From: an uncultured Bacteroidales bacterium
Lineage (GTDB): Bacteria; Bacteroidota; Bacteroidia; Bacteroidales; UBA932
Direction: 5' to 3'
NCBI GenBank assembly: GCA_947165305.1
Contig: CAMUZW010000008.1
Coordinates: 1-34,868, forward strand
Length of the DNA: 34,868 nucleotides
Position numbers and translations under genes: made by a program. This document shows, piece after piece, positions 15,757 through 24,589 of the stretch (its first letter is position 1; every line of letters begins with the position of its first letter). A model generated the notes under the pieces. The model was not told the origin of the DNA. It ran no database searches and saw only the letters and a program-made list of their open reading frames with translations.

Positions 15757-16839
15757 ATGCGCAGAGAATTTGCATTATTCGTGGCTATGCTGGCGATATT
15801 CGCCTGCGGAAACCGGAGCCGTAAACCGGTTGAGGCCGAACCTGTCCAGGAAGAAATCGTCGTAGCGGAGCCCCTTCACGGCCCCGACAGCCTCAATGAC
15901 GCCGCCGCGGTGTTCTCCGGCCTTGCCGTAGATACGACATCGGCGTATTACCCGCTTACGCAGACGGCTGCCTGGAAGAGCCACGCCAAACTCATCGGCG
16001 ACCGCTGGGCCCCGTGCCGGAAAGGGCTGGACAAGGTGGAGTCCTTTGCCGGGGATTCCCTGGCGGACATCCGCACAAAGGCCCGGACGGTGCTCTATAC
16101 GTTCAGCGGTCCGGATTTCGTCTACCCGGCCGTGCTGTTCCCGGATGCCGATACCATCATCATGGCGGCCCTCGAACCCGTCGGGAAGGTCATTACCGCC
16201 AAGGATCTTGACAAGAAGGCCTTCCTCCGCGCCACGCCCGCGCTCTCGACCCTGATGAAATCGAGTTATTTCATCACCAAGAGCATGAAGGACGACCTCG
16301 GCATCGAAGGCCTGGGCGGCGTGACGCCGGTCTTCGAGTTCTTCCTGCGCCGGATGGATTACGAAATCCTCTCGATCAACTATGGCGAGCCTTCCCTGGT
16401 GGAAATCCAGTATTTCCGTCCCGGCGATACGAAGGCCAAAGTCCTGCGCTACTATAATGTGAATCTCCGCAACGGCAACATGCCCGCCGCCTTCACGGCC
16501 ATGCTCGGCGCCCTCGACCCTGCGACGACCGTCGGGATGTTCAAGTCCAGTTCGTACTGCCTCCACGAGGACCAGTACGGCGAGGTGCGTGAATATGTGC
16601 TGGAACACAGCTTCGCCATCGTACAGGACGACACGGGTGTCCGCAAGCAACTCCTGGAGGAGAAGGGATTCCGCCTTACGCTGTATGGCGAATACCGTCA
16701 TCCGCTTGCGGTCTTCGGCCCGGCTGTGTATCAGGCAGACCTCGCGGAGGCTTATAAGAAAACCTGCGCAGGTCCGGTAGACTTCCGCTTCGGGTATAAT
16801 GGCGTTCCGCCGCTGATGATTGCAAGGAAAGCGCTATAA
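15757..16839 (+). CDS. Predicted lipoprotein of unknown function
   Basis: A 360-residue protein with a lipoprotein signal (MRREFALFVAMLAIFAC, C17), then a charged linker rich in Glu and Pro and a soluble domain. Recognisable features are GPDFVYPAVLFPDADTIIMAALEPVG and RRMDYEILSINYGEPSLVEIQYF. I do not recognise the family securely. GTG and other codons upstream keep the frame open into the permease gene, but the ATG at 15757 gives the natural signal peptide. It ends TAA at 16837-16839, overlapping the convergent ROK gene stop by six bases, so no terminator fits between them. Confidence 0.7.
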   Translation: MRREFALFVAMLAIFACGNRSRKPVEAEPVQEEIVVAEPLHGPDSLNDAAAVFSGLAVDTTSAYYPLTQTAAWKSHAKLIGDRWAPCRKGLDKVESFAGDSLADIRTKARTVLYTFSGPDFVYPAVLFPDADTIIMAALEPVGKVITAKDLDKKAFLRATPALSTLMKSSYFITKSMKDDLGIEGLGGVTPVFEFFLRRMDYEILSINYGEPSLVEIQYFRPGDTKAKVLRYYNVNLRNGNMPAAFTAMLGALDPATTVGMFKSSSYCLHEDQYGEVREYVLEHSFAIVQDDTGVRKQLLEEKGFRLTLYGEYRHPLAVFGPAVYQADLAEAYKKTCAGPVDFRFGYNGVPPLMIARKAL

Positions 16840-18036
16840 GACGCCCAGCAGCTTGCTGCGCGAAAGCATGCAGTCGCCGACGCAGGCGGCCAGCCTTCCC
16901 ATCTTGGTAAATTTAATGGAGGTATCGCGGTTGACGATGTTGAGCGCGAGCTTCTTGACGTTGCTTTTCAGCGGAAGCATCAGGTAGTCGCCGGCCATGG
17001 CGAGTTTGCCGCCGATGACGACCAGCTCCGGGTTGAATACGTTGATCAGGCCGGCGATGCCCCGGCCTAGGGTGGCGCCGATCTCTTCGACGACCTCGAT
17101 GGCGAGGACGTCTTCCTCCTTGATGGCGGCGAAGATGTCGTCGAGGGAGATGTCACCGGTCTTGCGGTATTTGGCGGAGAGGGAGGAAGCCCTTCCGGAG
17201 GCGAGTTGCTGGAGAATCTTGCGGTGGAGGGCCGAGCCGGATGCGCCGGTCTCGAGGCAGCCGACCTTGCCGCAGCGGCAGATGGTGTCGTTGTCCAGGA
17301 GCGGGAAGTGACCGAACTCGCCGGAGAAGCCGGATTTTCCGTAATAGAGCTTCCCGTCGAGGATCATACCCATGCCGAGGCCCCAGTTGACATTGATGAA
17401 GAGCATGTTGCGCTCCTTCTTGCGGGCGCCGCCGATGTATTCGCCGTAGGTCATGGCGCGGGAATCATTCTCGATGTTGACGGGGACGCCGAGGTCTTCC
17501 TCAAAGAGTTTGTCGAGCGGATGCTCCTCGTCCATCGAGTAGGAATAGCTGTAACCGACGGTGGGATTGACGCGACCGGTCAGGGAAACGCCGCAGCCGA
17601 GGACGCGGCCCCAGTCGAGGGATTCCTCGATAAAGAACGCCTTGAGCGAACGGCCGATGGCGTGGACGCACTCTTCCTTGGCTTCCATCGTGAAGGGAAT
17701 GTCGTCCCTGTAGCGGATGATATTGCCCTTGAAGTCGGTGATGGCCATATGGATGTGGTGGTGGCCGATGTCGATGCCGGCGAACAGGCCCGCATCCGGA
17801 TTGAGTCCGTAGATGCTGGGACGGCGGCCGCCGGAAGTACCCTGCTTGCCCAGGTCGACGATGAAGCCCTCGTCAATCAGTTCGCTGAGGAGCTTGGTGA
17901 CGGTGGGGACGCTGGTGTTGAGCTTGGTAGCCAGGTCGGCGATGCTGTATTCACCGTCCCGGATGCAGAGGCGCAGGATGGTCTTTTTGAGAAGGGTGTT
18001 CTTGTTGTCCTTCTGGCCAAGGAAAGTCTGTCTCAT
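16834..18036 (-). CDS. ROK family transcriptional regulator (NagC/Mlc-like)
   Basis: A 400-residue ROK protein. A winged helix-turn-helix lies at about 30-60 (YSIADLATKLNTSVPTVTKLLSELIDEGFIV), followed by a sugar-kinase-like ATPase fold starting FAGIDIG at 85-91. The ROK zinc signature is complete: H243 and C253, C255, C260 (CRCGKVGC). The catalytic-type aspartate is present (END, D191), so residual kinase activity is possible. Such proteins repress sugar or amino-sugar genes, but none lie nearby, so targets are unknown. It is divergent from the sensor-TrkH operon and may act there; this is inference. The stop is TAG. Confidence 0.9.
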   Translation of the reverse strand: MRQTFLGQKDNKNTLLKKTILRLCIRDGEYSIADLATKLNTSVPTVTKLLSELIDEGFIVDLGKQGTSGGRRPSIYGLNPDAGLFAGIDIGHHHIHMAITDFKGNIIRYRDDIPFTMEAKEECVHAIGRSLKAFFIEESLDWGRVLGCGVSLTGRVNPTVGYSYSYSMDEEHPLDKLFEEDLGVPVNIENDSRAMTYGEYIGGARKKERNMLFINVNWGLGMGMILDGKLYYGKSGFSGEFGHFPLLDNDTICRCGKVGCLETGASGSALHRKILQQLASGRASSLSAKYRKTGDISLDDIFAAIKEEDVLAIEVVEEIGATLGRGIAGLINVFNPELVVIGGKLAMAGDYLMLPLKSNVKKLALNIVNRDTSIKFTKMGRLAACVGDCMLSRSKLLGVL

Positions 18037-18060
18037 GTGGCGTTCGTTTTAAAAACCACG

Positions 18061-18091
18061 CAAAATTACGCATAAATTTTTAAGAATGCAA
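18061..18091 (-). promoter_or_regulatory. Probable promoter for the ROK regulator
   Basis: Minus strand TAATTTTG (18061-18068) fits the -7 box, with TTG (18089-18091) 20 bases further upstream. The 135-bp divergent region 18037-18171 is AT-rich and otherwise holds only the promoter for the opposite operon. Confidence 0.5.
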
Positions 18092-18141
18092 TAGTGTTTT
18101 TAAAAAATCTGAATTTTAGCGGTTACTTGGGAAATTATTCG

Positions 18142-18149
18142 TATCTTTG
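18142..18149 (+). promoter_or_regulatory. -7 box for the sensor-trkH-ftsE operon
   Basis: TATCTTTG, the most typical Bacteroidetes -7 sequence, lies 22 bases before the ATG at 18172. A TTTG at the proper upstream distance is not seen, so the promoter may be activator-dependent or weak. Confidence 0.5.
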
Positions 18150-18171
18150 AAAGAATTATGTAAAAGTTAAT

Positions 18172-19005
18172 ATGTTTCGTAAAATAGGGAACTTCTTTCG
18201 GGAAAGGCATCTGTCGCTGCGGAGCAAACTCTTCCTCAGTTTCAGCTGCGTGGCGGTCGTGCTGCTTATCTCCAGCATCATTTCGATGATGGAGTACAGC
18301 CGGATGAGCAACTATGTCTCCGAACTCATTGCAGACGACATCTACAGCATCAACGCCACGCAGAAGATTTCCTCCCTGCTGGACGGTTACAACCTTCAGG
18401 TGCTGACGGCCATCGGCGACTCTTCCGTCACCCGTCTTCCGGACTTTGACCAGGAGAAATTCGTCGCGTCCTGCGACAGCCTCAAGGCCTCGTTCAGCGA
18501 AGCCAAGATGATTCCGCTGGCAGATTCCGTGCTTTATTCCTACCAGGCATATATGCTGACCTCCCTGGAGCTCGAGGAGGTCATCCAGTCCACGTTCATC
18601 AATTCACGGGACTGGTATTTCGGCCGCCTGCAGCCGACGTTCAACCACCTCCGGGGCGATATCGACAAACTCAACGAAGCCATTTACGCCGACCTCCAGT
18701 CCAATTCCGAGACCTTTGAACGGGGCTTTTACCGCAGTACGATCCCCGGGGCCGTGGCCGTCGGCGTCGGAATCCTCCTCGTGCTGCTGCTCCTGTTCTT
18801 CATCATCGTCTTCTATGTGAATCCCATCTACAAGATGCTCGATTCCCTTGAGAATTACCGGAGCTACAACCGCAAATACAATTATACCTTCGACGGGGAC
18901 GACCAGCTTTCGGCCCTCAACAACCATATCTCCGAAATGGCTGAGGAGAACCGCCAGCTCCGCCGCAAAATCAGGGAAACCAAGGAAGAAGAAAGCGCCC
19001 AATGA
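18172..19005 (+). CDS. HAMP-type membrane sensor protein without output domain
   Basis: A 277-residue protein with a cytoplasmic basic start, membrane helix 1 at about 20-40, a periplasmic helical region at about 41-190 resembling a four-helix-bundle sensor, and membrane helix 2 at about 192-214. A HAMP-like segment then leads into a short coiled coil rich in Glu and Arg (ISEMAEENRQLRRKIRETKEEE). This is the front half of a histidine kinase or chemoreceptor, but no kinase or receiver domain follows: the gene ends by TGA overlapping trkH (19002-19005). No decayed kinase remnant is seen downstream, so it looks like a stand-alone sensor rather than a recent truncation. A regulatory link to TrkH is inference. 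Confidence 0.7.
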   Translation: MFRKIGNFFRERHLSLRSKLFLSFSCVAVVLLISSIISMMEYSRMSNYVSELIADDIYSINATQKISSLLDGYNLQVLTAIGDSSVTRLPDFDQEKFVASCDSLKASFSEAKMIPLADSVLYSYQAYMLTSLELEEVIQSTFINSRDWYFGRLQPTFNHLRGDIDKLNEAIYADLQSNSETFERGFYRSTIPGAVAVGVGILLVLLLLFFIIVFYVNPIYKMLDSLENYRSYNRKYNYTFDGDDQLSALNNHISEMAEENRQLRRKIRETKEEESAQ

Positions 19006-20468
19006 ACCTCCGCGTCATCACGAGAAACATCGGCTTCGCACTCCTTGTGAGTGCGCTGTTCATGCTGCTGTCGATCGTCGTTTCTTTTGCAAACGGCCGC
19101 GACAGCGCGCTGGCGGCGCTCCTGATCAGTTTCTCCATCACGTTCATCTTCGGCATCTTCCCGTTCATCTTCGTCCGCCGGACCGAGACCATCACCTTGA
19201 CGGACGGTTATATGATCATCGTGCTGTCGTGGCTCCTGTCCTTCGTCTTCGGCATGCTGCCGTATGCCCTTTGGGGCGGGCCGTTCACGCTGGAGAATGC
19301 CTGGTTCGAGAGCGTCTCCGGGTTTACGGCGACCGGTGCCAGCATCCTCGAGAATGTCGAGGCGCTGCCGCAAAGCCTTCTTTTCTGGCGGGCTTCGACA
19401 CATTTTATCGGCGGCCTCGGTGTCGTGGTCTTCCTCCTGCTGATCATTCCGAATTCTTCGCCGGTGCGGCTGCGCCTGGCCAATATGGAGCTCTCCTCGC
19501 TTTCGAAAGATGCCTATAAGACGCGCGCCAACAAGACGGTCTATATCTTCGCGTACGTTTACCTGGCCATCGTCGCGCTCTCGTTCATCGCCTACCTGAT
19601 CTGCGGGATGTCTCCCTTCGACGCCATCTGCCACGCCTTCAGCGTCAGCGCGACGGGCGGATTCTCGACGCGGACGGCCTCGATCGGCGCCTTCCATTCG
19701 GTTGCGGTCGACATCGTGACGATGATCTTCATGCTCCTCTCGTCACTGCACTTCGGCCTGCTCTATGTCACGGTCGTTACGCGGTCTTTCCGGACGATGT
19801 TCAGCAATCCGGTATTCAAATTCTATCTGTCGTACCTGCTGATCGCCATCGTCCTCATCACGCTCAACATCCGTCTCCATACGCCTGACCTGAGCTGGGG
19901 ACGCGCCATCCTCGAAGGGTCGTTCATGACGGTCAGTTATGCTTCTACGACGGGGTTCGCCATCTCCGACAATTCGACCTGGCCGATGTTCTCCGGATTT
20001 CTCCTGCTGCTCGTCGGCTTCGTCTGCGGCTGTGCGGGGTCCACGACGGGCGGCGTCAAGGCAGACCGCGTGCTGGTCCTGTTCAAGGCAATCGGGCGGC
20101 AGATACGTAACAGTATCCATCCTTCGTCCGTCGGCGGCATCAAGATGGGACGCCGCCACCTCCGGGACGAAGATGTGTATCCGCACGTACTGTATCTGTC
20201 GCTGTTCCTGGTCTTCATGATGCTTTCGATCGTGCTCTGCTATATCTTCGGCGCCAGGGACCTCGACGCCGTTTCCGGTACGATTTCGAGTATCTGCAAC
20301 GTCGGTCCTTCCATCGGCGAACGGATCGGCTCGCTGGGCAATTACAATTCGCAGCCGACGGGCGTGAAGCTGATATTCACCTTTGACATGTTCCTCGGAC
20401 GTGTCGAAATCTATCCGGTCCTGTCGGTTCTCGCCATGCTGTTCGGCAGGAGGGGGCGGCGCCTATGA
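19002..20468 (+). CDS. trkH: TrkH family potassium uptake protein
   Basis: A 488-residue potassium channel-like subunit of the TrkH/KtrB superfamily in the inner membrane. The four selectivity-filter repeats can be followed: TGFTATGAS, SATGGFSTRTAS, YASTTGFAISDN and ICNVGPSIG. Length and motifs fit TrkH rather than the shorter KtrB. It needs a cytoplasmic TrkA-type NAD-binding gating ring, which is not encoded here; the neighbour is instead the HAMP-type sensor. Both its ends are four-base ATGA overlaps, with the sensor before and the helicase after. Confidence 0.9.
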   Translation: MNLRVITRNIGFALLVSALFMLLSIVVSFANGRDSALAALLISFSITFIFGIFPFIFVRRTETITLTDGYMIIVLSWLLSFVFGMLPYALWGGPFTLENAWFESVSGFTATGASILENVEALPQSLLFWRASTHFIGGLGVVVFLLLIIPNSSPVRLRLANMELSSLSKDAYKTRANKTVYIFAYVYLAIVALSFIAYLICGMSPFDAICHAFSVSATGGFSTRTASIGAFHSVAVDIVTMIFMLLSSLHFGLLYVTVVTRSFRTMFSNPVFKFYLSYLLIAIVLITLNIRLHTPDLSWGRAILEGSFMTVSYASTTGFAISDNSTWPMFSGFLLLLVGFVCGCAGSTTGGVKADRVLVLFKAIGRQIRNSIHPSSVGGIKMGRRHLRDEDVYPHVLYLSLFLVFMMLSIVLCYIFGARDLDAVSGTISSICNVGPSIGERIGSLGNYNSQPTGVKLIFTFDMFLGRVEIYPVLSVLAMLFGRRGRRL

Positions 20469-21934
20469 CCCGGAAGGATTTCCTATATCACAGTTTCCTC
20501 GACCGGCTCGGGTATGAGGCTACGCCGTCCCAGGACAGCCTGTTCTCCGCCCTGGCCGCTTTTTTTACGGGCGACGAAGGGGATATCTTCGTGGTGAACG
20601 GCTACGCCGGAACGGGCAAGACGACGGCGGTGGCCGCCGTAGTCAGTGTCATGGCCTCCCTGGAGGTCAAGACCGTGCTGCTGGCCCCGACCGGCCGCAG
20701 CGCCAAGGTGCTGTCGTCCTACACCGGGATGGGCGCCTTTACAATCCACAAGCATATTTACCGCCAGAAATCGCACGGGGATGACGGTTTCGGCCAGTTT
20801 ACGCTGGCTCCCAACAAGGCGCACGATACGCTCTTCGTCGTCGACGAGGTGTCGCTGCTCGGCATCGAATCCGGCCAGGGTGCCTCTACGGCCTCTTTCG
20901 GCAGCGGCAACCTGCTGGGCGACCTCGTGGAATTCGTCCGTCGCGGGACCGATTGCCGGCTGGTGCTGGTAGGGGATTCCGCGCAGCTTCCGCCGGTCGG
21001 GCTGGATGCCTCCCCGGCCCTTTCGCCGGATTATATGGCGGGTTTCGGCGGGGTGCAGTTCGCGACGCTGACCGACGTCGTGCGGCAGCAGAAGGCGTCC
21101 GGCATCCTGTACAACGCGACCCTCCTCCGGGATCTGCTTTCCGGGGACGGATTCACGGAAGTGGAGCTTCCGCTGGATGAGCTGCACCTGCGGGTGGAAG
21201 GCTTCGATGATATCGCCCGGATCAGCGGGGGAGAGCTGCTGGAGACACTGTCGGATGCTTACGGCCGGTATGGGGAAGACAGTACGATCGTTCTGTGCCG
21301 CTCCAATCGCCGGGCCAACCGCTATAATGCCGGCATCCGCGCACAGGTTCTCTTCAAGGAGGAGCGCCTGGTGCGGGGTGACCGCCTGATGATCGTGAAG
21401 AACTGCTATCAGTTTGTCGATAAGGTGAAGGAATTGGATTACATCGCCAACGGGGATATGGTCAAGCTGCTGTCGATCAAGCATTTCGAGGAGCGGTACG
21501 GCCTGCATTTCGCGGATGCGACGCTCGCGTTCCCGGATTATGACGATGTGGAGATCGAGGCGAAGGTGCTGCTGGATACGCTGGAGTCGGAGAATGCGTC
21601 GCTGGGGTACGAGTAGTCCAATGCGCTGTATCAGGGTGTTTCGGCGGATTATGCGCATATCACGTCGAAGAAGAAACGCTATGACGCGGTACGGGAGGAT
21701 CTGTATTACAATGCCTTGCAGCTGAAGTACGCGGAGGCGGTGACCTGCCACAAGTCGCAGGGCGGGCAGTGGGACTGCGTGTTCGTCGACAATGCGTTCT
21801 GGCAGGATACGCTGACGACAGATGACCTCAAATGGCTCTATACGGCGCTCACCCGTGCCGTGAAGCAAGTATATTTGGTGAATTTTAAAGATGAATTGTT
21901 CAGTACTGACCTGGCAAAAGTTAATATACAATGA
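20465..21934 (+). pseudogene. RecD-like SF1 DNA helicase interrupted by in-frame TAG
   Basis: The frame encodes an SF1 RecD/UvrD-type ATPase over 489 codons, but codon 384 (21614-21616) is TAG. The first part, a 383-residue ORF ending at 21616, has Walker A GYAGTGKTT (46-54), Walker B VVDE (125-128) and LVGDSAQLPPVG. After the stop the same frame runs 105 codons more, with the UvrD_C_2 motifs TCHKSQGGQW (428-436) and YTALTRAVKQVYLV, ending TGA four bases into the next gene. The truncated product would lack these motifs and should not be a working helicase. Apart from one base the gene looks intact, so a recent nonsense mutation, a sequencing error or stop readthrough are all possible. Confidence 0.82.
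21614..21616 (+). other. In-frame amber codon in the helicase gene
   Basis: The context is GGG TAC GAG TAG TCC AAT. One change from CAG (Gln) or GAG (Glu) would give this codon. TAG also ends the GH3 gene (3072-3074), the DUF6340-like gene (14412-14414), the ROK gene (16834-16836) and the barrel gene (34205-34207), so TAG is not reassigned here. Confidence 0.9.
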
Positions 21935-23958
21935 AGAGATTTTTTTTGTTTGCTGCTATCGTTTTCTTTGCCGCTACGGCGGCGGCGAAGGAAGGGTCGC
22001 TGAACCGGATTCCGTCGGCGTGGAAGTGGATTTCCCCGACGGAAGTGGCGTTCACCTTTGACGGGACCTATGCCGATGCAGGTGCCTTCGTGACCGGTCT
22101 GGACGGGCTTCTCCGCTATGCGGTCCCCGAGTCGGCCCGGGAGAAGAAGACGCTGGCCGAACAGATCGCCGATATCGAGAATCCGACCCTTTCTCCTGAC
22201 AAGACCCTGATGGCCTATACGAAATGGGGAGACCTGTACGTCATGGATGTCAAGACGGCGCAGACCGTCCGTCTGACTTCCGATGGCAGCGACGATATCT
22301 CCAACGGCTATGCGGCCTGGGTGTACTATGAAGAGATCTTCGGACGGAGCTCGAAGTACAGGGCCTTCTGGTGGTCGCCGGACGGAACGAAACTGGCGTT
22401 TTACCGTTTTGACGAAGCACGTGTCCCGGAATTCCCGATATATTCGCCGAAAGGCGACAAGGGCGGCAAACTCCGCATCACGCATTATCCCAAGGCCGGC
22501 GACCCGAATCCGAGGGTCCGCATCGGGTTCGTGGATGTGACGAAGGCGTTCGAAGGGGCCACGGACGTGGTGTGGGCCAATTTCTACGAGAAGGATGACC
22601 AGTATTTCGGAAAGCCTTTCTGGGGGCCGGACGGGCAGACCTTCTATGTGCCGCGGGAGCCGCGGATCCAGAATCAGCTGGAGCTGTTCGCGGTGAACGC
22701 CGCGGACGGAAGCAAACGGTCGCTTTATAAGGAGCAGGTGGCGACCTGGCTGAACTGGATCGACAGTCCGCTGTTTACGGACAAGGGGCTCTATATGGTA
22801 CGCGATTTCGAGAGCGGTTGGGAGCAGATTTACTTCTTGGGTTATGACGGCTCCCTGAAACGCCTGACAAGCGGTACCAACTGGAACGTGAAACTCCTCA
22901 AGGCGGATGCCTCCGGGAATGTGTATTTCGTGGCGAACCGCGATTCCCAGGTGCGCAAGACGCTGTATAAGCTTTCCCCGAAAGGGGCTGTGACGGCGCT
23001 GACGGACCTGTCGCAGAGTGTCGGCAGGTGCGAGATTTCCCCGGACGGGAAGTACTTCGTGGCGGCGCTCTCGTCGCTCTCGGAGCCTGTGACCATCGTG
23101 CTCGGCGAGACGGCGCCGAAGAAGAAGTACGCCGGGCCGAAACTGCTGGTGGATATGAAGGGGCCGTATTACGATCCCTCTGACTTCCCGGAGACGAAAC
23201 TGATTTCGCTGACGGTGGACGGGCTGGAGATTCCGGGTACGATGACGCTGCCGAAAGGGTTTGACCCCTCCCGGAAATATCCGGTCCATGTAGACCTTTA
23301 CGGAGGCCCGGATACACCCGTTGTGAGCGATGTCTGGCGGACGCCGGGCGTGATGGCGGAATGGTTCTGGGAGAAGGGCGTCATCGCCGTCCGCCTCGAC
23401 AACCGCGCCGCGGGCCACAATGGCCGGAAAGGCCTCGACCAGATCTATAAACACCTCAATACCATCGAATTGGAAGATTTTGTGGCCTGGGGCCGTTATC
23501 TGCAGGGGCTGCCCTATGTGAAGGCGGACCGCATCGGCGTGGAGGGATTCTCCTTCGGCGGGACGATGACGGCGGCGCTCATCCTCAGGCATGGAGATGT
23601 TTTCCACTGCGGCATCGCAGGCGGCGGCGTATACGACTGGATGCTGTACGATTCGCATTATACGGAGCGGTTCATGTCGACGCCGGAAGACAATCCGGAG
23701 GGGTATGCCGCCTCGCGGGTGATTGATTATGCGAAGGATTTCAAGGGAAATGCCCGGCTCAAGCTCACCCATGGGACGGGAGATGACAACGTGCATTTCC
23801 AGAATACGCTGCTGCTGGTGGATGCCCTGCAGGAGGCCCATGCCGATTTCGACCTGATGATCTATCCCGACGGCATGCACGGCTACCGCGACTACCAGGC
23901 CTTCCATTCCACGATGACGGACTTTATTTTCTGGATGAAATATCTGCTCGATGAATAA
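21931..23958 (+). CDS. Secreted dipeptidyl-peptidase IV (S9B)
   Basis: A 675-residue DPP IV-type serine peptidase that removes Xaa-Pro or Xaa-Ala dipeptides from N-termini. It has a signal peptide (MKRFFLFAAIVFFAATAAA), a beta-propeller and a C-terminal alpha/beta-hydrolase domain. The triad is S541 (GFSFGG), D618 (HGTGDDN) and H650 (GMHG). The double-glutamate motif that holds the substrate amino terminus is present at E134-E135 (WVYYEEIF), so true DPP IV activity is likely. It differs in this respect from the S9 protein at 4876-6963. Its ATG overlaps the helicase TGA by four bases, so the amber codon upstream could reduce its translation. Confidence 0.92.
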   Translation: MKRFFLFAAIVFFAATAAAKEGSLNRIPSAWKWISPTEVAFTFDGTYADAGAFVTGLDGLLRYAVPESAREKKTLAEQIADIENPTLSPDKTLMAYTKWGDLYVMDVKTAQTVRLTSDGSDDISNGYAAWVYYEEIFGRSSKYRAFWWSPDGTKLAFYRFDEARVPEFPIYSPKGDKGGKLRITHYPKAGDPNPRVRIGFVDVTKAFEGATDVVWANFYEKDDQYFGKPFWGPDGQTFYVPREPRIQNQLELFAVNAADGSKRSLYKEQVATWLNWIDSPLFTDKGLYMVRDFESGWEQIYFLGYDGSLKRLTSGTNWNVKLLKADASGNVYFVANRDSQVRKTLYKLSPKGAVTALTDLSQSVGRCEISPDGKYFVAALSSLSEPVTIVLGETAPKKKYAGPKLLVDMKGPYYDPSDFPETKLISLTVDGLEIPGTMTLPKGFDPSRKYPVHVDLYGGPDTPVVSDVWRTPGVMAEWFWEKGVIAVRLDNRAAGHNGRKGLDQIYKHLNTIELEDFVAWGRYLQGLPYVKADRIGVEGFSFGGTMTAALILRHGDVFHCGIAGGGVYDWMLYDSHYTERFMSTPEDNPEGYAASRVIDYAKDFKGNARLKLTHGTGDDNVHFQNTLLLVDALQEAHADFDLMIYPDGMHGYRDYQAFHSTMTDFIFWMKYLLDE

Positions 23959-24589
23959 AAAAGAAAGGTTTTCCCGGATCGTCGGGTGGTTCAGCGAGAA
24001 CATGCCGGTGGCGGAGACGGAACTGCATTATGCGGACAGTTTCCAGCTGCTGGTGGCGGTGATCCTGAGCGCGCAGTGTACCGACCGGCGGGTCAACATG
24101 GTGACGCCGCCGCTGTTTGAGGCGTACCCGACGCCGGAGGCGATGGCCGCCGCGACGTTCGATGAGCTGTATCCATATGTGCGCTCTGTGAGCTATCCCA
24201 ACAGCAAGACGCGCCACCTTATCGCGATGGCACAGCGGCTGCTGGCGGATTTCGGCGGGGAAGTGCCGTCGGATATCGACGCCCTGATGTCGCTGCCCGG
24301 CGTGGGACGCAAGACGGCGAATGTCATCGCTTCAGTCGTATATGACAAGCCCGTCATCGCCGTCGACACCCACGTATTCCGCGTAGCGCACCGCCTAGGT
24401 CTTTCGGACGGCAAGACGCCGGAGGCCGTAGAGCGCGACCTTGAGCGGTATATCCCGGTGGAGAAGCGGGCTGTCTCGCACCACTGGCTCATCCTGCACG
24501 GACGCTACATCTGTACGGCCCGCAGTCCCAAATGCATTCAATGTCCCCTCACCGAATGGTGCCGGGAGCAAAATAGTAAAGTATTATGA
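23951..24589 (+). CDS. nth: Endonuclease III (DNA glycosylase/AP lyase)
   Basis: A 212-residue Nth that removes oxidised pyrimidines and cleaves the abasic site. The helix-hairpin-helix LPGVGRKTANVI contains catalytic K121, the second catalytic residue D139 is in VDTHVF, and the C-terminal [4Fe-4S] loop is complete: C188-x6-C195-x2-C198-x5-C204. Length is normal. The ATG lies eight bases inside the DPP IV gene, and its TGA overlaps the FISUMP gene by four bases. Nothing links this repair enzyme to its neighbours apart from co-expression. Confidence 0.96.
   Translation: MNKKERFSRIVGWFSENMPVAETELHYADSFQLLVAVILSAQCTDRRVNMVTPPLFEAYPTPEAMAAATFDELYPYVRSVSYPNSKTRHLIAMAQRLLADFGGEVPSDIDALMSLPGVGRKTANVIASVVYDKPVIAVDTHVFRVAHRLGLSDGKTPEAVERDLERYIPVEKRAVSHHWLILHGRYICTARSPKCIQCPLTEWCREQNSKVL

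Noticed and set aside
18037..18171. Riboswitch or small RNA in the divergent ROK/sensor region
   Set aside because: The region is AT-rich without stable paired structure and is explained by two promoters.
21614..21616. Reassignment of TAG to an amino acid
   Set aside because: TAG ends the GH3, DUF6340-like, ROK and barrel genes at their expected lengths, so it works as a stop in this genome.
21838..24003. 721-residue minus-strand open frame opposite DPP IV
   Set aside because: It is a low-complexity His/Arg/Leu-rich antisense shadow of a GC-rich gene. Similar long shadows at 13494-15419, 29739-32081 and 32513-34132 were rejected for the same reason.
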